Origin: Haberlea rhodopensis
Lineage: Eukaryota > Streptophyta > Magnoliopsida > Lamiales > Gesneriaceae
DNA length: 64,000 bases
Reading direction: 5' to 3'
Assembly: GCA_907163345.1 (NCBI GenBank)
Contig: CAJQUN010000039.1
Coordinates: forward strand, 3,728,361 to 3,792,360
Part shown: positions 46,459 through 57,429 of the stretch, in pieces
Numbering within the stretch: the stretch's first letter is position 1
Layout: each line of letters begins with the position of its first letter
Notes under the pieces: generated by a model
What the model was told of the DNA's origin: nothing
Seen by the model: only the letters and a program-made list of their open reading frames with translations
Databases searched by the model: none
Made by a program: the position numbers and the translations under genes

Positions 46459-47956
46459 TGTTGAGATATGCTCTAAGACAAGTCATTAGATGATTGTTTA
46501 TGACATACAATGTAATATGATTTTATTAATGATAAATCATTAGTATATATTATTCGAATATCCGTGCAATATGAATTGATATATAAGTTAATGTCCCTAG
46601 AATAATATTGTATTGTTCTTAAAGTTGTCCCTAGTCAAGTATTATCATGAATCGGGATAATGATAATACGTTGAGACTAGTATGCTTTGATTGATGAATT
46701 GTTCATAGATATGAGATATCAAATCAACACATGGGTACATGTTAGAGAACAATGTACTGGACAGACCCACCATGAGAATGCAACATGGATAGTTATATGA
46801 TTGTCATATGCAATTCTCATAGTGATAATAATGTATGTAATCCTTACGACTTGTGATCATCAGAGATCCCAACATAAGGAGTTATGTATCTTGATATTGT
46901 CAAACGTTACCCGTAACAGGGTAAACTATAAAGGCGACTATTGGATACACTACGAATTATGTAGAGGGATGTTGATTGATCGAGATAGGATTTGTCCCTC
47001 CTATATAACAGGAGAAGTGTTTGTGCCCTTGATCAAGTAAGACTAAAATGTCTGGCCATGCTCGAATGAGTCGATATGAGATATCGAGCTTATTCGTTTA
47101 TTCTAGTTCTACTTGGGGATCAAGAAATAGAGATTGAATATATGAGTATGACTATTCCATGACTCGTGTTCAATCTAAACACAAAGGACAAAGGGTTTAA
47201 GTTACATGATTAATATTATCACGGTTCCTAGGATCTGTCGAGTCATTGACATTCTTGTAATTTGGGTAGCATTGATGTGTTGCTAGATACCGCTCATTGC
47301 TTGCGACATAAAATGAGATTTTATGTCACTGCCAACATTACAAGATCCTATCGGGTCGCACAAAAGATCAAATCGAGAAGGGAAATTAAATTCATTGGAT
47401 GAATTAATTAATTAAGAGGAGTCTTAATTGAATGATTAAAAGAACTTAATTAAATCATGGGTTTGGGCCTATTAGACTTTGAGAAAGTCTTGAACTTTAA
47501 TTAAGCCTTTTATTAACAAGAGTATTAATTAATTGTGGGAAACAATTAAAAATCATTCTAACCTACACCAAGGAAGCTCACGACCGCCTATCTCTCTTGC
47601 TCTCTCGGTTTTCTTCATAGCCGACGAGATCATTGAGGATTTCTGGCGTTCATTCGATTTTGAATCGAGTGTGCTTCTTGTTCCGGTTTAAGAACGAGTC
47701 TAGTAACTTGTTCTTAGGCTATACCTTCACCCGATTTGATCGTGTGAATACCTTTGAGGCAAAACTAGATAAGTTTTGCTAGTGACTCGAAGGAGGCGTT
47801 GGACGTGGTGCTGCTTCGTGGAATCTGCTCAAACACGCTACAAGGGTGAGACTTTTGATCCCTAATCCGATATGATAACCTTTGTATAGATCCAGTGTAT
47901 TAGTAATCCAATTTTTTTTATTCCGCTGCGTTGCTATGCTTGTTGGATTACTTACA
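46459..47956 (+). repeat. Copia-2 3' LTR
   Basis: Starts TGTTGAGATATGCTCT and ends GGATTACTTACA. It is clearly related to the Copia-1 LTR but diverged. The 10-bp-arm hairpin gacataaaat-gag-attttatgtc is kept (near 47306), while the 18-bp palindrome and TATATAAA are not. Confidence 0.92.
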
Positions 47957-49175
47957 AGCTGGGGGGCTTATATTTTGGTAATCGTCATGGATGGACGATA
48001 GGTTTGGAATTGTGAACGTGCTTGGGCACGTGATTGCATGCCTATGTTTAATTGAGAGTTATTTGTGTTTTAGCACTTAACTCATCGGGTCATGGGACTC
48101 ATGCAAGGTTGGACTCGAACTACGGAATCATAAGGTACGTATGACGTACGAGCATAGCCCTTTATTATAATTGCAATTGTTGAGTGCATGGTACGCAATA
48201 TTGCAATAAATGTATATTGAATTGCATGGTTTATGGTAATCACTATGAATGGACATATATACACTGGGAATTATATGGTGCCGCTTTTGAGCGAGCAATG
48301 ATTGGGATGTTGTCGCCTTTGAACGAACATCGGTTATGACGCCATTGCTGTTGAGAATGCGTGAGAATGAAATGCCGCTATTGTAGAGCGAGCAATGAGA
48401 TAGAACTATGGAATCATAAATGAGATATATGGGATAATTGTAATCATTGTTTAATGATTTGATATTATTGTTATGATATCGGAATGTGGCAAATTGATTT
48501 GTTAATCAATGTAATGATTAACTGGCATGGGAATTTGATTGTTTCAGTTATTTTGAGAACATGGACAATACAGGGAATCCCGGATGAGGATGATGTCATC
48601 CAAGGAGCATCTTTTATATTTCATAGCATTTACATTCTTGTAAATTATGAATTGTATTATTGTGATTATGGGATTTGGGATATTGGTATGCTCACCCCGT
48701 GTGGGGGCTGTCTCTGTTGGGGCAGGTTATTAGGTACATCGATGGCTTGGAGTTGAACTCAAGCTGTGGATTTGAGGTGATTCCAGAGATCGAAGTACCA
48801 GAGACAGTATTGAGCACGACGTTTTATACATTTGATACACATAGACTTATTCGTTGCTCGCATGTGAGCACTATTATGTGTATATGGTATGTATAAAAAT
48901 GCGAGGGCCTTTCTCTCTTCATTTATGAGTAGCATGCAATTATTTATTGAATTGCTAAATGAATTGAGAACATGTTAGTGTATTATATTGGTGCATGAGA
49001 TTTATGTGGTCATGGTTGGGAACACTGGACATTATATTGAATAATGAAAAGAAATTTTATTATATGTATGATTGGCTATGATGATAAGTGGTTTTTCCCC
49101 TATATGTATGATTGTATGCACTAATGGCATGGATTAATACACTAATAACGGGTTAAGGGCACGGGGGTCCTTACA
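47957..49175 (+). repeat. Gypsy-2 5' LTR, truncated
   Basis: Aligns to 54391-55610 of the 3' LTR and ends GGGGTCCTTACA, the same terminus as the Gypsy-1 LTR. The first 1.13 kb, including TATA and the palindrome array, was lost in the deletion. Confidence 0.9.
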
Positions 49176-52100
49176 TTAGTGGTATCAGAGTAGTGGTTTG
49201 CTCTTTTGGGGCTGTTGAGGGCCTAGAATCATATTGATGGAAATGAGTAGCACATAAATATGCATGATGGTAGTTAGTGCTGTGTGACACAACTATTTTG
49301 CTTTTGTGCATTTATGATATGTGATCATAGTGGAACAATTATATGTCATGACATCTATGGAATCATAATATAACATGTTGATTATGATTGTGAGTTGTGG
49401 CACATGGACAACCAAAGGGATCATTTCGAAATGCATTGGAATACAGGAAGTACTTTGTACTCATGGTTTATGCATTTACTTATCATAATCATATTGTGGT
49501 GAATATGGATTATTATGTGCTCATGGGTTGCGATTGTTCCTGTAGGGACACTATGACATGAAAGGCTAAGGCCATGGTTGAAAGACACGAAACGGTAACC
49601 TGCATTTTATATACAACATGGATTATGCATTGTGGTTGCACATATATATTGGAGTGATGATTTTAATGCTTTGCCGCCAAATGTTGAAGCGAGGGTGTTA
49701 CCGCATGTCACATTTGAGCGAGGTGCTTTTAAAATACACTCATGGTGATGTATATTTGAATGTGGAATATGCATTTTGTTGCAGGTATTGATGGAATGCT
49801 TGGTGAATATCCCATGACTCGTTGTTATGGATGAGTGATGGTTTTAATGCTTTGCCGCTGTCACTTGACGCGATGATTGAATACTTGCCGCTGTCATATC
49901 GTAGCGAGGAAAGAATATTTGCCCCAAATGTTGAAGCGAGGGTATTGCCGCATGTCGCATTTGAGCGAGGTTATTCTATGCCGCTGATATGTCAAAGCGA
50001 GGGGTATTAGTGCCGCGGTCATGACAAGCGAGGTGCATTAAAATACACTACTGTAACAAGACTAGGGATCGGCTATTCTATTGGTGATGGTTCATGCAGC
50101 CGGGTATATAGCGATGGTTCATTCCGCTATTCTATTGGCGATGGTTTATGCCGCCGGGTATTCATAGCGATGGTTCATTCCGCTATTCTATTGGCGATGG
50201 TTCATGCCGCCGGGTATTATATAGCGATGGTTCATTCCGCTATTCTATTGGCGATGGTTTATGCCGCCGGGTATTATATAGCGATGGTTCATTCCGCTAT
50301 TCTATTGGCTATGGTTCATGCCGCCGGGTATTATATAGCGATGGTTCAATTCCGCTATTCTATTGGCGATGGTTCATGCCGTCGGGTATTATATAGCGAT
50401 GGTACATTCCGCTACATCTATTGGCGATGGTTCATGCAGCCGGGTATTATATAGCGATGGTACATTCCGCTACATCTATGGTGATGGTTCATACCGCCGG
50501 GTATCTATAGCGATGTTTTATGCCGCTGACTCTATGGCGAGAGATCATGCCGCGAATTCTATAGCGATGGGTTATACCGCTATGTGCGTAGCACTGGATT
50601 ACGCCACCTACAAGCGATGCGTGCTGATTGCGTACCACTGTTGGACGATGGAGACATGTATGCCGCTATCTTGTTAGAGATGAGGTATGGCATATTACTA
50701 TTTTATTAGTATTATTGTGGATGATATGTGTTGATATACATATACCGTCATGTGTTTGATGATGAGGCTTTGGATGTCGTGTTTCGACATGTACCGTCAC
50801 GAGTTGACGATGTTATTTTGAATGTCATATGTTGACAGGTACCGTCACGAGATGACGATGACATAGTGGACGTCTATGTAGACACGTGGCGTCGTTTCGA
50901 TGAATAATACATTTATGTATATGTATTTAGTCGTATGGTTTGAGTGCCAATGGTGAGCACATGGTAGTGTCTGGGTTATTAGTTGACAAGACCATTATGC
51001 CGAGCAGGTCGCTCGATGAATTATTGGGTGCGCCGTACAGGAAGTGTACCGCAGCACATATGTGAGGTAAATATTTTACGAGTAGTGGTACCTTTGGGTA
51101 TACTCGTTGGAATGGCTATGGCTAAGTGACTAGTGACAGGAGTAGTTGTTGAGGAAACTACTTGCTTATGCCGAGGTGACATGTGGTATACATGATCACA
51201 CCCGCCCCAAGGGTGTGGAATAAATCCTACGGAATTAGGATTGCTTTGTGGTTGAGCAAGGACACCGGGATGTCCTTTGTGCATTGGTATTAGAGAAATA
51301 TTGGGTGATGACCCACTACTCTAATGGATGTTACAGTATGGTGTACCGGGATGGAAGGAATGATACATTGGTAGACTTGGTATAAGCCTATGGAGGCAGC
51401 GTTTTGCTAGCCAGGTATTGTAGCAGTGTTATAGTGTGCTTGTTGTGGCCATTATACTGCTCGCTGGAACCGAGCTTGGTGAATCGTATGATGATACGAT
51501 GAGGGTTTAGTGGACTCTTGTAGTCACCTTGAGGCTTGATGAAAGGAAATACCTCACGGGACGTTTATGCGTCAAATGTTAAGGGACTTGTACTAGGACA
51601 GCTCATTTCTGTTGGGAGTACCAACGTGAGTGTCGACAAGTCATTTTTGGCTCGGATTGAGCATCTTGCATATGGCATGCAGTGGGGAAACACAATTGGA
51701 ATTGTTGGATATAGTTAGTGGGGTAACACTACTATATTGATTTTATCTCTTGGGGACACTTAGATTGTACTGTCATGGAGACAGCTGGTATTGGTTGAGG
51801 GTTGATTGTGAATCAACCGGGGTAAGCCCTACTAGTGTTGGACTAGGTGATGGCTTCGTACTTCCAGTGAGACGTTCGAGGAGACGACTCCGGGGTAATG
51901 CTCGAGATTGTGGAGTACTATGGCATTAGTGTAGAGCATCATTAGTTTGAGTATACATGGCGTATACGAGTTTTGATTCGGTAATAGTGGGTTGATGCAC
52001 TATTCTGAACCAGTTACTTATTTTTTTTTGTTCTGGGATATATTTTGGGCATAAATATATCCAGGTTTTTCGAACGACGGTTCGAGGTTGGAGGGTCATA

Positions 52101-53261
52101 AGTCGATGACGTTTTTCCTTGTGGGGAAGATAATATTGTTATACCTACCGATTGGGAATCTTTGGGAGATTCAATGAGTCGGTTTGTGAGGTGTTGATGT
52201 TGGAATCACACCATTGGTCATTGGTCTGTCAATCATTATTCTCCGCGAGGTGAGAATAGCTGGGGGATTGATAGTTGGTTTGGGACTTTGGTTATGATTG
52301 GAGATACCCAAGCCTATTGCTTCGAGTATGCATGTTGTGTAGGTACTTGGGCATGTATTTTTGTACGAATGCCCGCGTTTTGGTACTTGTTGAGTATCAG
52401 ATTAGTACGATTGGTTTGGCGAATCTCTGTGAGAGATTGTGGCACCTTGAGATTGGTAATCTCGATGGCACGATGTATTCTGAGGAATAATCGTGAGGTC
52501 CGGTTGACTTCCCCTGAGGAGGGATTGTCGTGTTTTGGGACCATAGTAATTCTTGCTGGTCAATTCGATAGCCTCCCTGTTTTAGGATTGTTGAATCCCA
52601 GGATAAACGAGGGATGGCCATGATTCGGATTTGTTTAGTGTCGTGATTGACACGTGTGGCGGGAATGCAATCGATTGTTCTTGCATGTCCTTTCGAGAAC
52701 TTGAAACCTTGTGGAGTCTCGATAGTGTGTTTGGACCAAGATATGATTCTTGGAACACTCGGATGTAGCCATCTTTGGAGATGTGTTTCGTGTTGATCGG
52801 GGCCGCGTTTTGGCCCAATCCGTGTTGCAAAGTGGCTGCTCCTTTAGTGGAGGCGGAATCGGAAAATGGGAACCGGATTTAGTATAAGTACACTTTAGTG
52901 TACTGGTGGTTTCCTTGGCAACGATGTGTGATTAACATCGTAGGCTGAATCGTGGAGATATCATCGAGACGATATCTATTTTTGAATCACGAATGATTCG
53001 TTTAATTTGCAGTTACGTTTGGTTGACTGCCTTTGAGATGGTTAGCATCGGGGAATGCTGACGTCTACCGTGGATTTGTGTCGGTTGGAGAGGTTACTCC
53101 ATTCCAGGTTTGGTGCGAGGTTGGAATCCTCGCGGTTGGTGTGTCGTTCATGTTACGTTCATGATTCGACATCGTGGATCCGTTTGGATGCGTGTTCTCG
53201 GCGTTACGTGGAGTACAACGTGCAAATTTCGAGGACAAATTTTTTTTAGTGGGGGATAATT
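49176..53261 (+). other. Gypsy-2 interior without coding domains
   Basis: Short ORFs only. Repeated CCGCTG-N-AGCGAGGGTATT modules lie at 49670-50035, followed by the 57-bp minisatellite. From 50700 to 53250 the sequence is GT-rich with motifs such as CATGTACCGTCACGAGTTGACGATG, given here as TACCGTCACGAG plus TGACGATG, three times near 50745-50860. No protein family is recognised. The largest plus-strand ORF (52288-52623) has no known domain. Confidence 0.7.
50060..50520 (+). repeat. 57-bp minisatellite in Gypsy-2
   Basis: Unit anchored on TAGCGATGGTTCATTCCGC. GCGATGG anchors occur at 50111, 50167, 50224, 50281, 50338, 50396, 50454 and 50510 (spacing 56-58 bp). Each unit is two half-units of about 28 bp that both pair CCGC with a following GCGATGG. 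Because 57 is a multiple of three, long repetitive ORFs appear in more than one frame; they are artefacts of the period. Confidence 0.93.
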
Positions 53262-53576
53262 TTTATGACCGGGGATTAATGGTGTTAATCCCGGTGTGAT
53301 AATAATCCTTAATGGATTTTATTTGTGGCAATTATGAAATAATTGCGGTTTCTAGACTCTCGGGGGATCTTAAATCCGATATTTGGAGTCGTTGGATCCA
53401 AGGGATGAGATTGTATTCTCATCGTGGTGATAACCTTGGAATTTGGACATTGGTGGGATTTGGGGTCCGGAGTACTTTGTACTGGGGCTGTTAATGAAAA
53501 TAGAGTTTGGGAGATAATTGATTTTTAATGAATCTTGATTATTTGTGGAGGTAATGGTATTTTCGAATTTTGGTAC

Positions 53577-53584
53577 TATATATA
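53577..53584 (+). promoter_or_regulatory. TATA box of Gypsy-2 LTR
   Basis: TATATATA about 315 nt into the LTR, followed 50 nt later by a long CT-rich stretch typical of plant transcription starts and leaders. Confidence 0.5.
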
Positions 53585-53978
53585 CCAAGTGGACTCGGTA
53601 TTCCGTCATTTGGCACGGAAAACTTCTCTCTCTCCCCTCTCTCTACGCCTCACATCTTCCCCTTTCCCCTCTTTTTTCCTCTTGGAGGAAAAATGGTTGG
53701 TAGCTTGGCTCGGGAGCCGGATTTTGCGGAGATAATGAGGTATTGATCTTCCCCTCATTCTTATCTTCGATTTGATAGTAGTATGGTGGGTTTTGCTTGT
53801 GTATTTTGTTTGGTTTGGAAATTGGGGGTTTTTGATAAAAATCCAAAGTTGAGTTTTTGAAGTTTTTATGGGTTTTAAATGGTGTATTTGAGGTGTTGAG
53901 GTTGTATGGGGTGTTGGTTTGGAGTTTGGGTGTGAAAAACACTATTGAAGCTCGAAATTTTCGGAAACCCGCAGGTCG

Positions 53979-54166
53979 CGATCGATCGCGGCTTGGCGCT
54001 GATCGATCGCGACATGTTACAGAAATTGGGAAGGCGATGAACAGTCTCGGCGATCGATCGCGAAGAGTAGGCGATCGATCGCGAGGGTCTTGGCGATCGA
54101 TCGCGGATAGCAGTGTTGCGGGCAGTGGGCTCACGCGATCGATCGCGCCTGAAGGGCGATCGATCG
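53979..54166. repeat. Palindrome array GCGATCGATCGC in Gypsy-2 3' LTR
   Basis: Intact CGATCGATCG cores begin at 53979, 54051, 54072, 54094, 54136 and 54157; a decayed one (tgatcgatcg) is at 54000. The array is 717-904 nt from the LTR start. Spacers do not match those of Gypsy-1. Confidence 0.95.
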
Positions 54167-55610
54167 CGGCACTGTTTGGTTGTTTTTTTTTGGAATTTTG
54201 GAAAAATGTTGGGATTTTGGAATCGAGGTTTAAAGGGCCCGTTTCCGGGGCAACGTGTACATTCCAATGGGAATGCTATGCTTTTAAATGAATTGGTTGG
54301 AGCCAAATTTTATATAATGGAATTCTCGGTCGAGTTTTTGGCTATCTTTTAAACATATAAAATGGAATATTTTGGGTATTATGCATGCTTAGCCGGGGGG
54401 CTCATATTTTGGTAATCATCATGGATGGACGATAGGTTTGGAATTGTGAACGTGCTTGGGCACGTGATTGCATGCCTATGTTTAATTGAGAGTTATTTGT
54501 GTGTTAGCACTTAACTCATCGGGTCGTGGGACTCAGGCAAGGTTGGACTCGAACTACGGAATCATAAGGTATGTATGACGTACGAGCATAGCCCTTTATT
54601 ATAATTGCAATTGTTGAGTGCATGGTACACAATATTGCAATAAATGTATATTGAACTGCATGGTTTATGGTAATCACTATGAATGGACATATATACACTG
54701 GGAATTATATGGTGCCGCTTTTGAGCGAGCAATGATTGGGATGTTGTCGCCTTTGAGCGAACATCGGTTATGACGCCACTGCTGTTGAGCATGCGTGAGA
54801 ATGAAATGCCGCTATTGTAGAGCGAGCAATGAGATAGAACTATGGAACCATCAGTGAGATATATGAGATAATTGTAATCATTGTTTAATGATTTGATATT
54901 ATTGTTATGATATCGGAATGTGGCAAATTGATTTGTTAATCAATGTAATGATTAACTGGCATTTGGGAATTTGATGGTTTCAGTTATTTTGTGAACAGGG
55001 ACAGTACAGGGAATCCCGGATGAGGATGATGCCATCCAGGGAGCATCTTTTATATTTCATAGCATTTACATTCTTGTAAATTATGAATTGTATTATTGTG
55101 ATTATGGGATTTGGGATATTGGTATGCTCACCCCGTGTGGGGGCTGTCTCTGTTGGGCAGGTTATTAGGTACATCGATGGCTTGGAGTTGAACTCAAGCT
55201 GTGGATTTGAGGTGATTCCAGAGATCGAAGTACCAGAGACAGTATTGAGCACGACGTTTTATACATTTGATACACATAGACTTATTCGATGCTTGCATGT
55301 GAGCACTATTATGTGTATATGGTATGTATAAAAAGGCGAGGGACTTTCTCTCTTCATTTATGAGTAGCATGCAATTATTTATTGAATTGCTAAATGAATT
55401 GAGAACATGTTAGTGTATTATATTGGTGCATGAGATTTATGTGCCCATGGTTGGTGAAACTGGACATTATATTGAATAATGTAAAGAAATTTTATTATAT
55501 GCATTATTGGCTATGATGATAAGTGGTTTTTCCCCTACATGTATGATTGTATGCACTAATGGCATGGATTAATACACTAATAACTGGTTAAGGGCACGGG
55601 GGTCCTTACA

Positions 55611-56635
55611 ATCTCCTAGGCTGTGTGGCCACCTGGGATGGTTCTACACATTCACATGAACCAATATTAGAAGCCAATAATAGTTCGATACCAAAAATCC
55701 CACCAAAATATTCAAAACACACATTCTTGGCATCTCGAGATCGATAGCTTATGCGTCCCGATCGATCGCGAGGTCCAGCAGTTAAAATACCAAATTCTGG
55801 CGCTAGGCGATCGATCGCCAAACACTGAATTTCGCCACTGCCCGCGTGCGATCGATCTCTCATTTTGGGCGATCGATCGCCGCAGTCTGCATCTCGAATT
55901 TCCACCATTTTTGCACCTCAAACTTTTCACAATCCAACCCAAATCAAATAACATTATACCAACAACATAAAAACACCATAAACCTTCAATATACACCTTA
56001 TTAACACCAAAAATCCAACACCCAACCAAATACAACACATACCCAAAAAACAGAACCATTTTTAAAATCAAACCATTTCCAAATCCCTAATACAAACCCA
56101 TTTCAAACCAAACACATATAAAACCAAACAAGAAGGAATTCATACCACTTCTAGGCCTCAAATCTCACCAAGAAAGCAAGCAACCAAGATTTTTGAGAAA
56201 TCCCTCTCCACCTTTCTTGTTCCAAACGTGAGTGGGGTTTTTGGGGGATAGGGTTGGGAAAGTTGTATGATAAGGAGTGATGGGAGAGTGAAAAGAAGGG
56301 GTAGTGGTTAAAAAGGGGTTAATTAAACATGTCCCGGTCATGATGTATAAAATATCCCAACATGATATTTTAAAAGCATTTTCCAGAAATGCACCACAAC
56401 CTCAATTAAATACACGCTTTACCAAATAATCAATAACCATCACAATTAAACCATCTTAACACCCAAATTCCCCACATGCATCACATGCACCCCGAACTGC
56501 ATTACCAGGTCACGCCCACCATGTGACTAAGCATTTCTCATATTAATTAATTCAACACAAAATTAATTGACACCATAATAATCGCATAAACATAATTAAT
56601 GCCCAAATGCATATAATTATTTCGGGGATATCACA
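55611..56635 (-). repeat. Gypsy-1 5' LTR, second remaining part
   Basis: Aligns to 22482-23554 of the 3' LTR and ends TCGGGGATATCACA before the GCAAT duplication. It lacks two units of the palindrome array present in its partner, and a short stretch near 56335. Confidence 0.93.
55739..55879. repeat. Contracted palindrome array in Gypsy-1 5' LTR
   Basis: Intact cores at 55759, 55808 and 55870. Decayed cores lie at about 55737-55747 (gagatcgatag) and 55849 (cgatcgatct). Two units found at 22700 and 22722 in the partner LTR are missing. Confidence 0.92.
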
Positions 56636-56640
56636 GCAAT

Positions 56641-57429
56641 TAAGTCAAGAAATATTAGCATTTCACTAATAACGAAATGTTATGGTATTTAAGAGAATAA
56701 CATATTTTCTTTGAAATAGAAACCAAACACAACCAAACAATTAGTCAACACCATACATACATAACATATATAAGTTGAAAAAAAAGAACGAAAAATAACT
56801 TTCTCGGACAGAAAGGGCAGCGCTAGGGTGCCCCCTTTTCTGCCCAGGTGGGGCATAAATGGCAGTGTCCTAGCACTACCGAGGAAGTGTTAGAGCTCTG
56901 TCAAGGGACAAAAAAACACATTTTTCAATGTAAGGTTTTTCATGAAATGGTGTGATGAAATTACGTCTTTTGATTGTGTCTCCACGTTTCTATAGATAGA
57001 TATCCATCATTTGAATGAAAATACTAGATATAAAATCTGTAACACAATATATTGAGAGAAAAATCAAGATCAAAAGTGCATTATGCATCATTTTTGTATC
57101 TTGTTCTTGACGAATAGTGTTTGAAACATTTGTGGTTGTGAGGCTTGTGATTTGTATTGCTGGAGTCATTGTATCTTGGAAGAAGATTGTTGTATTCCGT
57201 GAGCATCGTGTGGGGATAAAATTTCTTAAGGAGATAATGTAGAACACTAACCCCGACTCATACGTTTATGTCAGCTTCAGATTGTCCTTCCCACTACAAA
57301 CTACGACACCAGTGAGATCCTTGTGGAGTTGAAGACAAACAAGGTACCCAATAGAAATATGTTATTAACACAATAACAAGTTTTGTTAACATCAAATCAA
57401 GTATTCGAATTCTCAAAACCCAACAATCT
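56641..57429 (-). mobile_element. SIRE/Maximus-like Copia LTR end, remnant
   Basis: On the minus strand a purine tract (aaaaatggggaga) near 57440 is followed by TTGTTGGGTTTTGAGAATTC and ATGTTAACAAAACTTGTTAT, typical of the LTR start of SIRE-type copia elements. The LTR would extend leftwards, perhaps to the Gypsy-1 edge. No second LTR or coding region was found. A partial copy of the AACACAATAACAAGTT motif recurs near 58595. Confidence 0.45.

Larger units (their letters stand above)
40204..47956 (+). mobile_element. Copia-2: degenerate relative of Copia-1, 5' LTR truncated
   Basis: Same family as Copia-1 in gag, pol and leader layout, but with several frameshifts and stops. The 5' LTR keeps only its last 476 bp (40204-40679). 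The 3' LTR is 1498 bp (46459-47956). The primer-binding site TGGTATCAGAGCCA starts at 40681. The right flank agctg (47957) continues inside the Gypsy-2 LTR, so Copia-2 inserted into that LTR; the matching left flank was lost in the deletion at 40195. Confidence 0.93.
47957..55610 (+). mobile_element. Gypsy-2: non-coding LARD-like LTR element
   Basis: Plus-strand element inserted in the Gypsy-1 5' LTR. The 5' LTR is truncated (47957-49175) and the 3' LTR is complete (about 53262-55610). The primer-binding site TTAGTGGTATCAGAG follows the 5' LTR at 49176. The 3' end of the interior has a gypsy-like TTTCGAGGACAAATTT and a purine tract (agtggggga). The 4.1 kb interior has no gag, RT, integrase or RNase H motif in any frame, so it fits a large retrotransposon derivative mobilised in trans. 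The right flank atctc is Gypsy-1 LTR sequence; the left flank was deleted. Confidence 0.83.
53262..55610 (+). repeat. Gypsy-2 3' LTR (about 2.35 kb)
   Basis: Follows the purine tract; the start is estimated by alignment to the Gypsy-1 PPT/LTR junction and the expected TG appears as TT. TATATATA lies at 53577-53584, followed by a CT-rich leader. The palindrome array is at 53979-54166. Ends GGGGTCCTTACA at 55610. Confidence 0.85.
21495..56635 (-). mobile_element. Gypsy-1: Tekay/Del-like chromovirus, outermost element of the nest
   Basis: A minus-strand Ty3/gypsy element flanked by GCAAT at 21490-21494 and 56636-56640. The window-left (3') LTR is intact at 21495-23554. The 5' LTR survives as two parts, 39828-40194 and 55611-56635, split by Gypsy-2 plus Copia-2. 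The primer-binding site, read on the minus strand, is TTAGTGGTATCAGAG at 39827-39813. The remaining coding pieces (gag-protease, RT, RNase H, integrase and a chromodomain-like tail) follow the Gypsy order. Copia-1 and a hAT interrupt pol. Matching 5-bp duplications 35 kb apart, and LTR parts that abut exactly when the insertions are removed, support the assignment. Stops and frameshifts show it is inactive. Confidence 0.9.

Noticed and set aside
50148..50677. Overlapping plus-strand ORFs with a 19-residue repeat, which look like a repetitive secreted or structural protein
   Set aside because: They are produced by a 57-bp DNA minisatellite (a multiple of three) open in more than one frame, inside a non-coding retroelement interior.
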